From: Amycolatopsis coloradensis
GTDB taxonomy: Bacteria > Actinomycetota > Actinomycetes > Mycobacteriales > Pseudonocardiaceae
Assembly (NCBI RefSeq): GCF_001953865.1
Contig: NZ_MQUQ01000004.1
Coordinates: forward strand, 341,009 to 405,008
DNA length: 64,000 nucleotides
Direction of reading: 5' to 3'
Shown piece after piece: positions 44,001 through 52,850 of the stretch (the stretch's first letter is position 1; each line of letters opens with the position of its first letter). The position numbers were made by a program, and so were the translations under genes. The notes beneath the pieces are model-generated. The model did not search any database and had not been told where the DNA came from. It worked only from the letters and a program-made list of their open reading frames with translations.

Positions 44001-44586
44001 TCCGGTCCGGCGAACGGTGCAGGACCAGCCGATCCCACCCCGCCAGCACCACGGTCCGCCTGGCCGAGGCGGCCAGCAGTTGCATCGCGGTGTCGAGTAC
44101 CACCGGATGCAGGACGTGCCCGTCGAGCGGCACCGGGATCCGCAGTTCGGCGGTGGCGACCCCTTCCCCCACCCGGAACCGGTCGATCCCCCGGAACGCG
44201 GGGCCGTAATCGTTCCCGGCCTTCCGCAGGGCGGCGTACAGATCCGCACCGGGAGAATCTTTCCCGGGGTCCGGGGGTTCCCATTCACCGGCGGGAAGCG
44301 CGCCGCGACGGATCCGGCCACTCGCGTACCGGACCCCGTCGTCGCCGGTCGCGGTGAACTCCCGCCAGCCGTCGACAGGCGGCCCGAGCGTGGTGTTCAG
44401 CACCTTCGTGCCCTCCGCCGGAACCACGAACACCCGGTCGAACCGGATATCGTCCACAATGGACGGCACGGGGGTGTCGAACGCGCTCAGCGCCAGGTCC
44501 AGGTACACCGCACCGGGCAGCACGAGTGTTCCCTGGACCCGATGATCGGCCAGGTACGGGAACTCCGTGAGCCCGAGCCGGGTCAT
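41020..44586 (-). CDS. DH - FkbM methyltransferase - FkbH (HAD) - ACP fusion protein
   Basis: A 1188-residue multidomain protein. Residues about 1-240 are a PKS dehydratase (DHRVQGTLVLPG and HPVVLDTAMQ hold the His/Asp pair). About 245-340 resembles the N-terminal region of FkbH proteins (FWADQLGVPVSVEFAGYQQV). About 350-600 is an FkbM-type SAM methyltransferase (DTVFDVGANIGLFSLFA, then VDLLKIDAEGSEEDIL). About 690-1020 is an FkbH-type HAD domain with LALDCDQTLWAGYCGEDG, then a GNAT-like part. About 1095-1165 is an ACP (DNFFDLGGSSVLGVRL). FkbH proteins form glyceryl-ACP from 1,3-bisphosphoglycerate, so this protein probably makes a glycerate-derived, possibly O-methylated unit on its own carrier. 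Its DH has no KR partner in cis. Confidence 0.9.
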   Translation of the reverse strand: MTRLGLTEFPYLADHRVQGTLVLPGAVYLDLALSAFDTPVPSIVDDIRFDRVFVVPAEGTKVLNTTLGPPVDGWREFTATGDDGVRYASGRIRRGALPAGEWEPPDPGKDSPGADLYAALRKAGNDYGPAFRGIDRFRVGEGVATAELRIPVPLDGHVLHPVVLDTAMQLLAASARRTVVLAGWDRLVLHRSPDRTGTVHVRFRERGDELVGDMLLSDSDGRVVAEIFAARLRFLEPSPLRIAVAATFTAEPVEETLSFWADQLGVPVSVEFAGYQQVFQELLDPGSLLSGNRDGANVLLIRPQDWLSPIAPLVSEVDSATQDSILADSLRHRLPGIGDVAHLAPYETDYLYEEIFTRQSYLRHGIELRDGDTVFDVGANIGLFSLFARSRCPGADVYAFEPNPPAFEALRRNTTLYASETRIFDYGIAATDGELPFTSYSRSPAFSGFAADAERDHAAVTAVVANVLRNDSAELVEHLTRDRLAADVLPRRVRTLSAVFAEQGVERVDLLKIDAEGSEEDILAGIGDEQWPRIRQVVLEAHDPGGADRIASLLRDRGFQVVVDRDDELLLGTGFAGVFARRPGKTHTVDLDRVTDEFIEAVRGADLPCLVVLCPPSANARGPVPDRVERRLAEGLAGLPGVELITTGELARAYPVADPDDPGAERLGHIPYRPAYFAALGTMIARKLSAHRPVKALALDCDQTLWAGYCGEDGPDGIQPRAAVQEFALAQHRDGVLLCLCSKNNDEDVRAVFDRRTDLPVRDEHIVARRVGWQPKSAGITGLADELGLGTDSFAFLDDNPVECAEVRANLPEVLTLQLPAQAEEIPGFLAHVWAFDRARPTEEDRERPARYLAERRRRTARERALTFESFMDSLELVVRVDAYADRDLPRIAQLTQRTNQFTTTAIRRTEAELRELLGTGELDCHTVRVADRFGDYGLVGVVLAAAGRESLRVDTFLLSCRALGRGVEHRILAALGESASRRGLARIELPFTPTGRNEPARRFLEEVTDGHFTIAAETASRVEFQPSSVPPPVPRTPRTVSGGLPSTWYQRVATELRKPEDILAAVRRANLRSRPSLPNAFRGPDDDVERELAVLWRKVLGLREVGVDDNFFDLGGSSVLGVRLMTGLDELAGTALPPTSLFERPTIRTMAALLRPGVQDAEPVGTSGQRRGARRREMPRRARRRHG

Positions 44587-45866
44587 CGGCTGCCGGTCCT
44601 GGCGTCACCCACCGCCGGGACGAAGACGCGGAAGATGACCTTCAGCCCGGCACCCATGTTCGGGGTGGTGGCGATGTTCGGCAGGCGCTGGCTGAAGAAC
44701 ACGCCGAGCAGCGGATCGGCCGAGTTCAGTTCCAGCCAGCAGTAGGTCATCTTGCTGCCGAGGTGCTCCAGGGTGCCGGAACCCTGCCCGTACGGGGTGT
44801 TCGCGGAGCGGTAGCCGAAGCCCATGGTGTGCCCGAAACCGTGGTCGTCGACGAGCAGCTTCACGATCTCCGGCGACAGGATCCGCCGCTCTCCGGCGCG
44901 ACCGCCGTCACGCAACACCCGCAGGAACGCGAGCAGGTCGCCGACGGTGGTCATCATCCCGCCGTCCGGGAAGACGAACCGCCAGCCCCGGCGGAACTTG
45001 TCCCAGACCCCGTCCGGGCCGGGCGCGACTTCGGGCGGCAGAGCGCCGTCGCGGGTGATCATGGTGATGTCGGCGATCCGTGCGCGCTGTTCTTCGGTGA
45101 CCCCCTCGCCGATCCACGCGTCGAGTTCCGCGTCCCCGGTCGGCTGCGCGACGAAGAACGAGTCGGTCATCCCGAGCGGTTCGAACAACCGCCGTTTCAG
45201 GTAGACGTTGATCGACATGCCGGTCAGCGTCTCGGCGATCCGCGCCGCGATCACGTGGTTGATCGGGCTGTAGAAGTACTCCGCGCCAGGTTCCTTCACC
45301 GGCTCGTAGTACTCCATGAGCGCACCGCTCACCTGCTCCACGGTCAGCGTGCGGGACGGCCTCGGCCGCCCGTCGACAAAAAGGTATTCGTTGGTACCAC
45401 CCGGATAGCAGGTCCATTCCGAGGTCGGCCCGAGGCGGGCGTCGGTGTCGGCGAACGACGGCGGCGGCCCGCCGGGGTCGTTGCACGGGGTCGCCGGGCC
45501 TGCGGTGTAGTGCTGGATCGTCGGCAGCCCCGAAGTGTGCTGAAGCAGGTGCCGGACCCGGATCTTCCGCTTCGACGGCGAAGAGCCGAAGGCACCCATC
45601 CCCGGCAGCCGCCACACCTCGGCCTCCACGTCGAGCAGGCCCACCTCCTCCAGCGCGAGCAGCACGGCGGTCGCGGTGAACGCCTTGCTCATGGTGCCGA
45701 TCTCGCAGATGGTCCGCTCGGACCAGCCGTCGCCGATCGCGGCGATCAGCGGGCCGTCCGCCAGTGTCTCGACCCCCATCACCGCGCCCGGCAGGTTCCC
45801 CGGATCCGCGCGCCGCGTCTCGGCCACCCGCTCGACGGCCCGCGTCCACCACTCCGGACTGTTCAT
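44583..45866 (-). CDS. Beta-lactamase-fold protein with altered nucleophile (Thr for Ser)
   Basis: A 427-residue class C/LovD-type fold protein, paralogue of the one at 51609-52835. The S-x-x-K position reads Thr58-Met-Ser-Lys61 (EIGTMSKAFTATAV), where the paralogue has SMTK. The second motif is YSPINHV rather than Y-x-N, and the C-terminal HLGSKMTYCW part matches the usual H/K-T-G-type position. If the standard mechanism holds, the nucleophile would be Thr58 or the neighbouring Ser60. It overlaps the DH-FkbH gene by 4 bp, inside the PKS operon. LovD-like proteins transfer acyl groups from carriers; off-loading or acyl transfer is a reasonable inference, since no thioesterase is present. Confidence 0.85.
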   Translation of the reverse strand: MNSPEWWTRAVERVAETRRADPGNLPGAVMGVETLADGPLIAAIGDGWSERTICEIGTMSKAFTATAVLLALEEVGLLDVEAEVWRLPGMGAFGSSPSKRKIRVRHLLQHTSGLPTIQHYTAGPATPCNDPGGPPPSFADTDARLGPTSEWTCYPGGTNEYLFVDGRPRPSRTLTVEQVSGALMEYYEPVKEPGAEYFYSPINHVIAARIAETLTGMSINVYLKRRLFEPLGMTDSFFVAQPTGDAELDAWIGEGVTEEQRARIADITMITRDGALPPEVAPGPDGVWDKFRRGWRFVFPDGGMMTTVGDLLAFLRVLRDGGRAGERRILSPEIVKLLVDDHGFGHTMGFGYRSANTPYGQGSGTLEHLGSKMTYCWLELNSADPLLGVFFSQRLPNIATTPNMGAGLKVIFRVFVPAVGDARTGSR

Positions 45867-45868
45867 CC

Positions 45869-48778
45869 CTACCTCCATGATCGCGCCAGCTCGCTCCGGA
45901 TCCGGAAGACGTCCTCGATGCGCTCGGCCAGCTCCGCCACCGTCGGCGCCTCGACCAGGCTCAGCACCGGCAGGTCGAGCTGGAAGGTCGCGCCGAGCCG
46001 AGCCACCACGTCCGGGATCAGCACCGAATGTCCGCCGAGGTCGTAGAAGTTGTCCCGCACACCGATGTCCCGCACGCCGAGTACGGCCTGCCAGACGCCG
46101 ATCACCGCGGCCTCGGTGGGAGTACGCGCCTGCTCGGTGCAGGCCTTCTCTTCGCGCGTTTCCTCCGGAGGCGGCGGGACCGGCGCGGGTGCCGTCGAGC
46201 CGTCCGGCTCGTACCAGTGCCGCCGTCGCTCGAACGGATACCCCGGCAGCGGCACCCGGCGTCGCTGTTCGTCCCCGGCCAGCGCCCGCCAGTCCACCGG
46301 GACTCCGGACAGCCACAGCCTGCCGAGCGCGGCGAGCATTCCCGCCTGCTCCGGCTCGCCGGCGAGTGACGGCACAGCGGTGAAGGTCGTGGCCTGACGG
46401 TGTGCCAAACCGCACAAAGTGCGTCCAGGGCCGACTTCGAGCAGCACCGGGCGATTCAGTACGCCCAGCGTCCGGAACCCGTCACGGAGCCGGACCGGCC
46501 GTCGCAGCTGTGCGGCCCAGTATTCCGGCGAAGTCGCTTCGCCGGTGGTGATCCAGGTGCCGCTCACGCCGGACACCAACGGGATTTCCGGCGGCCGCAG
46601 CGTGCAGGTGGACAGCTTCTCCAGCAACGGCGCGACCGCCGGTTCCACCATCGCGGAGTGGAACGCGCGCGAGACGCCGAGGGGATGCACGGGCACCTTC
46701 AGCCGGGCGCCGAGTTCCCGGATCGCGGCCGGTGGCCCGGCCAGTACGCACCTGGTGGGGCCGGTGATCCCGGCCACCGAGATGTCGTCGTCCACATAGG
46801 ACTGGCAGTCCGCTTCCGTGAGGCCGACCTCGATCATCGCGCCCTCGGGCAGTCCCTGCGTCAGCCGTCCGCGTGTCGCGACCACCGCCACGGCGTCCGC
46901 CAGCGTGAACACCCCGGCGAGGCAGGCGGCGGTGAGTTCCCCGATGCTGTGCCCCAGCAACGCGGCGGGCCGCACCCCCCAGGACCGCCACAGTTCGGCG
47001 AGCGCGTACGAAACGCTGAACAGGGCGGGCTGGATGTAGCCGGTACTGGCCAGCCGTTCGTCACCGATGATCTCCCGCAGATCCGCGCCGAGTTCCGCCG
47101 CGAAGAGCCCCGCGCACCGATCGAACGCGGCCCGGAAGACCGGCTCCGACGCGGACAACACGGCACCCATCCGAAGTCGCTGCGCGCCCTGGCCCGGGAT
47201 CAGGAACACCGGATTCGCGGTGCCGTCCGGGCAGTCGCCGGTCCAGGCGCGGCCGGCGTCCGGTGTGCGCAGGCCGGACACCGCGTCCGCCGAGCCCGTG
47301 CACACCACCACCCGGCGATGCCGGAACGGCCGCCTGCCGATTCGGAGGGTGTGCGCCGCGTCGGCCAGTCCGGCGTCCGGCCGGTCGGCGAGATCCGCGG
47401 CCAGCGCGGCGGTCGCGGCGTTCAGCGCGGACGGCGTTTTCGCCGACAGCACCAGGAGTTGCCACGGCCGCGACGGTCCGGACGGCTGTGGTTCCGGCGC
47501 CTGTTCGAGGACGAGGTGTGCGTTCGTGCCGCCGACGCCGAGCGCGTTCACCGCGGCCCGTCGTGGCCCACTCCCCCGCCAGGGGGTGAGCGCGTGGCAC
47601 ACCGAGAACGGGGTATCGGCGAAGTCGATGTCGGGGTTGGCGCGGGTGTAGTGCAAGCTCGCCGGGATCTCCGCTTCCCGCAGCGCGAGCACGGTCTTGA
47701 TCAGCCCGGCCACCCCGGCAGCGGCGTCGAGATGACCCAGATTCCCTTTGACCGAGCCGAGCAGGCAGTATTCGCGATCGCCGGTCCATTCCCGATACGC
47801 GCGGGTGAGCGCCTCGACCTCGATCGGATCGCCGACCCTGGTACCGGTGCCGTGTGCCTCCACGTAGCCGATGGTCGACGGGTCGACGTCCGCGTCGGCG
47901 AGCGCCTCCACCACCGCCGCCGCTTGCCGGTGCACACTCGGCGCGGCGTAGCTGACCTTCTCCGCGCCGTCGTTGTTCACTGCGGAGCCCTTGAGCACCG
48001 CGTGCACGGTGTCTCCGTCCGCCACCGCCTCGGCCAGCCGTTTGAGCACCACGACACCGGCACCGCTGCCGAAGATCGTGCCGTCCGCGTCCGCGTCGAA
48101 CGGGCGGCAGTGCCCGTCACCGCTGAGGATCCCGCCGCGTTCGTGGCGATACCCGGCCCGGTGCGGGATCCGGACCGAGACCCCACCGGCCAGCGCGAGG
48201 TCGCATTCGCCGTGGTGCAGGCTTTGCGCGGCGAGGTGCACCGCGACCAGCGAGGTGGAGCAGGCGGTCTGCACGGTCAGGCTCGGACCGGTGAGGTCGA
48301 GTTTGTAGGACACCCTGGTGCTGAGGAAATCCTTGTCGCTGGCGGTGAGGGTCCGCACGTACTCTCCGGTGAACCGCGACAGGAGCCCGCTGAACAGCAG
48401 GTAGGTGTTGATCGCCGCACCGCCGTAGACGCCGACCGGCCCCGGCTGCGTGCCGGGGTCCTGCCCGGCGTGCTCCAGCGCCGACCACGCGCATTCCAGG
48501 AAGATCCGCTGCTGGGGATCGATCATCGCGGCCTCGTTCGGCGAGTATCCGAAGAACTCGGCGTCGAACAGGGACGGGTCGTCGAGTACCGGTGCGGCGC
48601 GGACGTAGTCGGGACGGTCCAGCAGTGCCTGCTCGACCCCGTTCCGCCGCAAGTCCTCCTCCTCGAAGAAGGAGATCGACTCCACCCCGGAACGCAGGTT
48701 CCGCCAGTATTCGCCGAGGTCACGCGCGCCGGGGAACCGGCAGGCCATCCCCACGACGGCGAGGTCGGCGCCGGTCAT
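45869..48778 (-). CDS. Modular PKS, KS-AT-ACP (module without KR)
   Basis: A 969-residue type I PKS module. KS: Cys173 (VQTACSTSL), VEAHGTGT and VKGNLGHLD. AT: IPGQGAQRL, GHSIGE, and a selectivity motif SRAFHSAMV, close to the malonyl type. ACP near the C terminus: DNFYDLGGHSVLIPDV. No reductive domain is present. It follows the A-MT-PCP NRPS with a 4-bp overlap, so it probably accepts the N-methyl-aminoacyl starter and adds one ketide. The N-terminal KS docks directly without a linker domain, and docking helices are not obvious. Confidence 0.93.
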   Translation of the reverse strand: MTGADLAVVGMACRFPGARDLGEYWRNLRSGVESISFFEEEDLRRNGVEQALLDRPDYVRAAPVLDDPSLFDAEFFGYSPNEAAMIDPQQRIFLECAWSALEHAGQDPGTQPGPVGVYGGAAINTYLLFSGLLSRFTGEYVRTLTASDKDFLSTRVSYKLDLTGPSLTVQTACSTSLVAVHLAAQSLHHGECDLALAGGVSVRIPHRAGYRHERGGILSGDGHCRPFDADADGTIFGSGAGVVVLKRLAEAVADGDTVHAVLKGSAVNNDGAEKVSYAAPSVHRQAAAVVEALADADVDPSTIGYVEAHGTGTRVGDPIEVEALTRAYREWTGDREYCLLGSVKGNLGHLDAAAGVAGLIKTVLALREAEIPASLHYTRANPDIDFADTPFSVCHALTPWRGSGPRRAAVNALGVGGTNAHLVLEQAPEPQPSGPSRPWQLLVLSAKTPSALNAATAALAADLADRPDAGLADAAHTLRIGRRPFRHRRVVVCTGSADAVSGLRTPDAGRAWTGDCPDGTANPVFLIPGQGAQRLRMGAVLSASEPVFRAAFDRCAGLFAAELGADLREIIGDERLASTGYIQPALFSVSYALAELWRSWGVRPAALLGHSIGELTAACLAGVFTLADAVAVVATRGRLTQGLPEGAMIEVGLTEADCQSYVDDDISVAGITGPTRCVLAGPPAAIRELGARLKVPVHPLGVSRAFHSAMVEPAVAPLLEKLSTCTLRPPEIPLVSGVSGTWITTGEATSPEYWAAQLRRPVRLRDGFRTLGVLNRPVLLEVGPGRTLCGLAHRQATTFTAVPSLAGEPEQAGMLAALGRLWLSGVPVDWRALAGDEQRRRVPLPGYPFERRRHWYEPDGSTAPAPVPPPPEETREEKACTEQARTPTEAAVIGVWQAVLGVRDIGVRDNFYDLGGHSVLIPDVVARLGATFQLDLPVLSLVEAPTVAELAERIEDVFRIRSELARSWR

Positions 48779-51612
48779 CCCGGCTCACCGACCCGTCGGC
48801 GCGCCCGGCGAAGCCGCCCACGGTTCCTTTCCCCGCTGAAGCCGGGTGTGCACCCGCGATCGTCGAGGGCGGCCGAAAACGCCCGCACGGTCGGCAGGTC
48901 GAAGAGCCGCACGAGCGGCAGCCGCGGGTCGAAGGTCCGTCGCAGTTCTTCGATCACTTGGGCGGCTTTGAGCGAGTTTCCCCCGATGTCGAAGAAGTTG
49001 TCCGCCACGCTCACCTCGGGCACTCCGAGCACCCTGGCCCAGATCTCGGCGACCGCGCGTTCGGTGACGGACCTCGCGGGCTGGAGCGTCGGCGCCCCGA
49101 GCGCGGGTTCCGGCAGCGCGTCGAGATCCACCTTTCCGTTGGATGTCAACGGCAACCGGGGCAGGACGGTGATCACCGACGGCACCAGGTGGTCCGGGAG
49201 GCTCGCCGCGAGTTCGCGACGCAGCCGAGGGCCGAGGGTCCGCGCTTGCTCGGCGAAGATCGGGTCGGTGGCGTAGTCGGCGGGCCGGCGCGCCGAAGTC
49301 CTTTGTGGACTCGCCGGAGCCGGTGTCCCCGGGTGGTGGAACACGGCGTCGAACGCATGGGGATCGGCGGACCAGCCGATCTCCGCGGCGAGCCCGAGCC
49401 GTTCGGCCAGCCGCCAGAACTCCTCCGGGTGCACACCGGAGCCGGCCAGCCGCGCGTTCGGCACGCCACGGACACCGAACGGCGGGACCAGCCCCCGCAG
49501 GACATCCGCCGGTTCCCCGTCCAACGGCCAGTCGAGCCACTCCGGCTCGCCGGTACCGGCCTGGTCCCCGATCCTGAGCACCACGTCGTACCGGAAGTGG
49601 GTCAGCTCGTTGTCGGCCCACCCCCGCCGGAGCTGGACACGCGCGTCCCCGATCTCCGGGAACCACTGTGCCAGCGCGGGAAAGAGGTCCGGGTCGAGGA
49701 CCAGCTCCGGCTCCTGCCGGACCCCTTCGGCGACCGCCTGCCGTCCGCGTCGCGAGCCGGCCGAGCGATGGAACTCCTCCAGCAACGGGAGGCTGCGCAG
49801 ATCGCCGAGGAAGATCGCGCCGCCGGGCCGGAGCACCCGGACGGCTTTGCGTAAGACCCGAAGCAGGTAGTGGACACTGGGAAAGTGCTGCACCACCGAG
49901 TTCAGCACCACCAGGTCGAAGGTTTCACCGGCGATCCCGGAGAAGTCGTCCGCCCGCCGGTTCAGCAGCCGGACCTGCGGCAGCCCCGCGACCTGCGGGC
50001 CGAGTCCGGCAAGCGCGACCGCGGAGAAGTCGGTGCCCCAGTAGGTTTCGGTCTCACTGGCCAGAGGTAACAGCAGCAGACCCGTTCCACACCCGATCTC
50101 CAGCACTCGCCGAGGGCGCAGCTCCCGTAGCCGCGCGACCGTCTGCTCCACCTGCTCACGCATCTCCGCCTCCGGCAACGGCTCACCGGTGTAGCTGCTG
50201 ACCCAGCCCGTGATGTTGAACCGCGGATCGCCGCCGTCGATCCCCCGGTAGGTCACCTCGTCGTACAGCCGTCGCCACTGCCCCACCACGCCTTCGCCGG
50301 TCGCGCGTTCGGGCACCACCCAGGCATCGAGACGGGCGGGTTCGCGACGGGCCACCACCACGGCCTGGGCCACCCCGGGCCGTGCGGTCAACGCGGCCTC
50401 GACCTCGGCGGGTTCGACCCGAAACCCCCGCAACTTCACCTGCCGATCACGGCGGCCGAGATGGTCGAGCGCGCCGTCCTGGCGGTACCGGCCGAGGTCA
50501 CCGGTCCGGAACAGCCGGGCGCCCGCCACCGCGACGAACCGGGCGGCGGTCGCGTCCGGCCGCCGGTGGTATCCGAGCGCGAGGCCCTCCCCGCCGAGGT
50601 ACAGCTCGCCGACCTCGTCCGGGCCCACCGGCCGCAGGCGGTCGTCGAGTAGCTGGATCTCGGTGCCGGGCACGGGAAAGCCGATCGGCACGGTGACCGC
50701 GTGCGGCGGGACGTCACGCACCTCGTACCACGCGGAGAAGACGGTGTTCTCGGTCGGCCCGTACGCGTTGAGCAGGCGGCCGGGACGACCGGCCGCGAGG
50801 ACCGCGCGCACCGTCGAGGCATGCACGGTGTCCCCACCGACGAGCAGCTGATCCACGGTGGCGAAGGCGTCCGGCACGGTCGCGCCGATCAGGTCGAAGT
50901 ACGCGGAAGTCAGCCACAGCGAAGATATTCGCCGGCTGCGCAGTTCGGCGGCGAAACTTCGCGGGTCCAGCACCAGTTCGTCGGGAAAGACGACGAGGCA
51001 GGCTCCGGCGGCGAGGGCGCCCCAGATCTCGAAGGTCGACGCGTCGAAGCAGATGTTCGACGCGTGGGCCACCCGATCGGTCGCGGTGATCGGGACGAAC
51101 CCGTTCCCGCGCACCAGCCGGAGCACCGCGCGGTGCGGGATCACGCTGCCCAGCGGCCGCCCCGTCGACCCGGAGGTGTACATCACGCACGCCGGAGCCG
51201 AGGGCGTGGTTCCCGGGTCCGGCGGATCGTCCTTTTCGGACAGTCCGTCCAGGCACAGCGGATCACCGGGCAGTCTGTCCGACCATCGCCGCGAGGTGAG
51301 CGCCAGCGAGACGGCCGCGTCGGCGCACAGGAACGCGATCCGGGTGGGCGGCAGCGCGGGATCGATCGGCAGGTACGCCGCGCCCGCCTTCAGCACCCCC
51401 AGCATCGCGACCACCAGGTCACCGGATCTCGGCAGGCAGACCGCGACCAGCGATCCCCTGCCGATCCCCCTGGCCTGCAGCAGCTGGGCCACCGCGTTCG
51501 CGCGCCGGTCGAGTTCGCGGTAGGTCAGGGTCCCCACGCCGTCGATCGCCGTCGCGTCCGGTGTGCGACCGGCCTGCCGGCTCACCACCTCGTGCAGGCA
51601 GGGCGCGGTCAT
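48775..51612 (-). CDS. NRPS loading module A-MT-PCP (N-methylating, no C domain)
   Basis: A 945-residue NRPS. Adenylation domain about 1-430: A3 YTSGSTGRP (145-153), A5 NAYGPTE (282-288), A7 RTGDLGRYR and A8 RQVKLRGFRVEP. The binding-pocket residues I extract by alignment are D-A-F-W-L-G-A-V-F-K, close to valine-type codes, so a small branched aliphatic amino acid is predicted. Between A8 and A10 a SAM methyltransferase is inserted (VLEIGCGTGLLLLPL at about 503-517), placing it among N-methylating A domains. The PCP near 884 has DNFFDIGGNSLKAA. With no condensation domain it should act as a starter. It lies between a beta-lactamase gene and a KS-AT-ACP gene with 4-bp overlaps. Confidence 0.92.
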   Translation of the reverse strand: MTAPCLHEVVSRQAGRTPDATAIDGVGTLTYRELDRRANAVAQLLQARGIGRGSLVAVCLPRSGDLVVAMLGVLKAGAAYLPIDPALPPTRIAFLCADAAVSLALTSRRWSDRLPGDPLCLDGLSEKDDPPDPGTTPSAPACVMYTSGSTGRPLGSVIPHRAVLRLVRGNGFVPITATDRVAHASNICFDASTFEIWGALAAGACLVVFPDELVLDPRSFAAELRSRRISSLWLTSAYFDLIGATVPDAFATVDQLLVGGDTVHASTVRAVLAAGRPGRLLNAYGPTENTVFSAWYEVRDVPPHAVTVPIGFPVPGTEIQLLDDRLRPVGPDEVGELYLGGEGLALGYHRRPDATAARFVAVAGARLFRTGDLGRYRQDGALDHLGRRDRQVKLRGFRVEPAEVEAALTARPGVAQAVVVARREPARLDAWVVPERATGEGVVGQWRRLYDEVTYRGIDGGDPRFNITGWVSSYTGEPLPEAEMREQVEQTVARLRELRPRRVLEIGCGTGLLLLPLASETETYWGTDFSAVALAGLGPQVAGLPQVRLLNRRADDFSGIAGETFDLVVLNSVVQHFPSVHYLLRVLRKAVRVLRPGGAIFLGDLRSLPLLEEFHRSAGSRRGRQAVAEGVRQEPELVLDPDLFPALAQWFPEIGDARVQLRRGWADNELTHFRYDVVLRIGDQAGTGEPEWLDWPLDGEPADVLRGLVPPFGVRGVPNARLAGSGVHPEEFWRLAERLGLAAEIGWSADPHAFDAVFHHPGTPAPASPQRTSARRPADYATDPIFAEQARTLGPRLRRELAASLPDHLVPSVITVLPRLPLTSNGKVDLDALPEPALGAPTLQPARSVTERAVAEIWARVLGVPEVSVADNFFDIGGNSLKAAQVIEELRRTFDPRLPLVRLFDLPTVRAFSAALDDRGCTPGFSGERNRGRLRRARRRVGEPG

Positions 51613-52835
51613 CGCGCGCCCTTGCTCACCAACGGGACGAAACCGCGGAAGATCGCCCGCATCCCGTCGACCATGTTGTTGTTCACGATGGCGTTGGCGA
51701 GCCGCTGGCTCAGGAACACCCCGTGCAGCGGGTCGCCGTCGCGCGGATCGCACCAGAAGTAGGTCATGATGTTGCCGAGGTGGTCGAGCGTGCCCGGCCC
51801 CTGGCCGTACGGTGTGGTGCTCCGCCGGTAGCCGAACGCCATGGTGTGGCCGAAACCGTGGTCGGTCACCATCAGCTTCACCACCTCGGGCGGCAATACC
51901 TGCTCGCCCTCGTGCACCCCGTCGTCGCGCACCGCGCGCAGGAACGTGAGCAGATCGGCCGCGGTGGTGTACATCCCGCCGTCGGGATACACGAAGCGCC
52001 AGTTCCGCCGCAGGATGTCCCATCCGCCGTCCGGGCCGGGCGCGACCTCCGGTGGCCACTTTCCGTCCCGGGTGATCAGCGAGACTCCGGCGATGCGCGC
52101 CCGTTGCTCCGCGGTCACGTCCTCGTCGATCCGCGTGTCACCGGTGGGCTGCGCGACGAAGAACGAATCCCGCATTCCCAACGGCCGGAACAGTTTCTCG
52201 GCCAGGAAGACGTTCGGCGACTTGCCGGTCAGCCGTTCCACCAGCCTGCCCGCGACCACGTAGTTCGCCGAGCTGTAGGTGTAGTCGGCGCCGGGCTCGT
52301 GCCGGAGCGGGTAGGTCCGCATGATGTGCTCGCTGACCTGGTCCAGGTTCAGCAGGCGGGACGGCACGAAACGGCCCTCCACCGGGATCGGCTCGTTGGT
52401 GTACCCGGGTGAACCGATCCACGGCACCGTCGGCCCGACCAGTTCCGCGCCGGACAGAACGGGTGGTGCTTCTTCGGTGGCGAGGAAGACCGGCATCCCG
52501 GTGGTGTGCTGCAACAGGTGCCGCACCCTGATCCGGCGCTTCACCGGGTCACCGCGGTAGATCTCCATCCCGGGGAACTCGGCGACCGGCGATTCGACGT
52601 CGAGCCGGTCCGCCTCGGCGAGCGCGAGCAGCACCGCGGTGGCGGTGAACGTCTTGGTCATCGAGCCGATGTTGCAGATCGAACCGGCGGACCAGCCGTC
52701 GCCGACGGCGGCGACCAGCGGCCCGTCCGCGCGGGTCTCGGCGGCGAACACCGCGCCGGGCAGGTTCCCGGGATGCTCCCGCTGGAATTCCGTGACCCCG
52801 TCGACGACCTCGGACCACCACCGCGGCGTGTTCAT
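51609..52835 (-). CDS. Beta-lactamase-fold serine hydrolase/acyltransferase
   Basis: A 408-residue class C beta-lactamase/LovD-fold protein. The S-x-x-K motif is intact: Ser58-Met-Thr-Lys61 in NIGSMTKTFTATAV. The second motif is YSSANYV, so the usual Asn of Y-x-N is replaced. There is no signal peptide, so it works in the cytoplasm and is not a resistance beta-lactamase. Its paralogue 5.7 kb downstream (44583) carries Thr at the nucleophile. It overlaps the NRPS start by 4 bp. I infer a trans-acting acyltransferase or off-loading enzyme for the assembly line. Confidence 0.85.
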   Translation of the reverse strand: MNTPRWWSEVVDGVTEFQREHPGNLPGAVFAAETRADGPLVAAVGDGWSAGSICNIGSMTKTFTATAVLLALAEADRLDVESPVAEFPGMEIYRGDPVKRRIRVRHLLQHTTGMPVFLATEEAPPVLSGAELVGPTVPWIGSPGYTNEPIPVEGRFVPSRLLNLDQVSEHIMRTYPLRHEPGADYTYSSANYVVAGRLVERLTGKSPNVFLAEKLFRPLGMRDSFFVAQPTGDTRIDEDVTAEQRARIAGVSLITRDGKWPPEVAPGPDGGWDILRRNWRFVYPDGGMYTTAADLLTFLRAVRDDGVHEGEQVLPPEVVKLMVTDHGFGHTMAFGYRRSTTPYGQGPGTLDHLGNIMTYFWCDPRDGDPLHGVFLSQRLANAIVNNNMVDGMRAIFRGFVPLVSKGAR

Positions 52836-52850
52836 CTTCGCCCCGCCCGG

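Noticed and set aside
51609..52835. Antibiotic-resistance beta-lactamase
   Set aside because: No signal peptide, a degenerate Y-x-N motif and a place inside an NRPS/PKS operon fit an acyltransferase or hydrolase role better.
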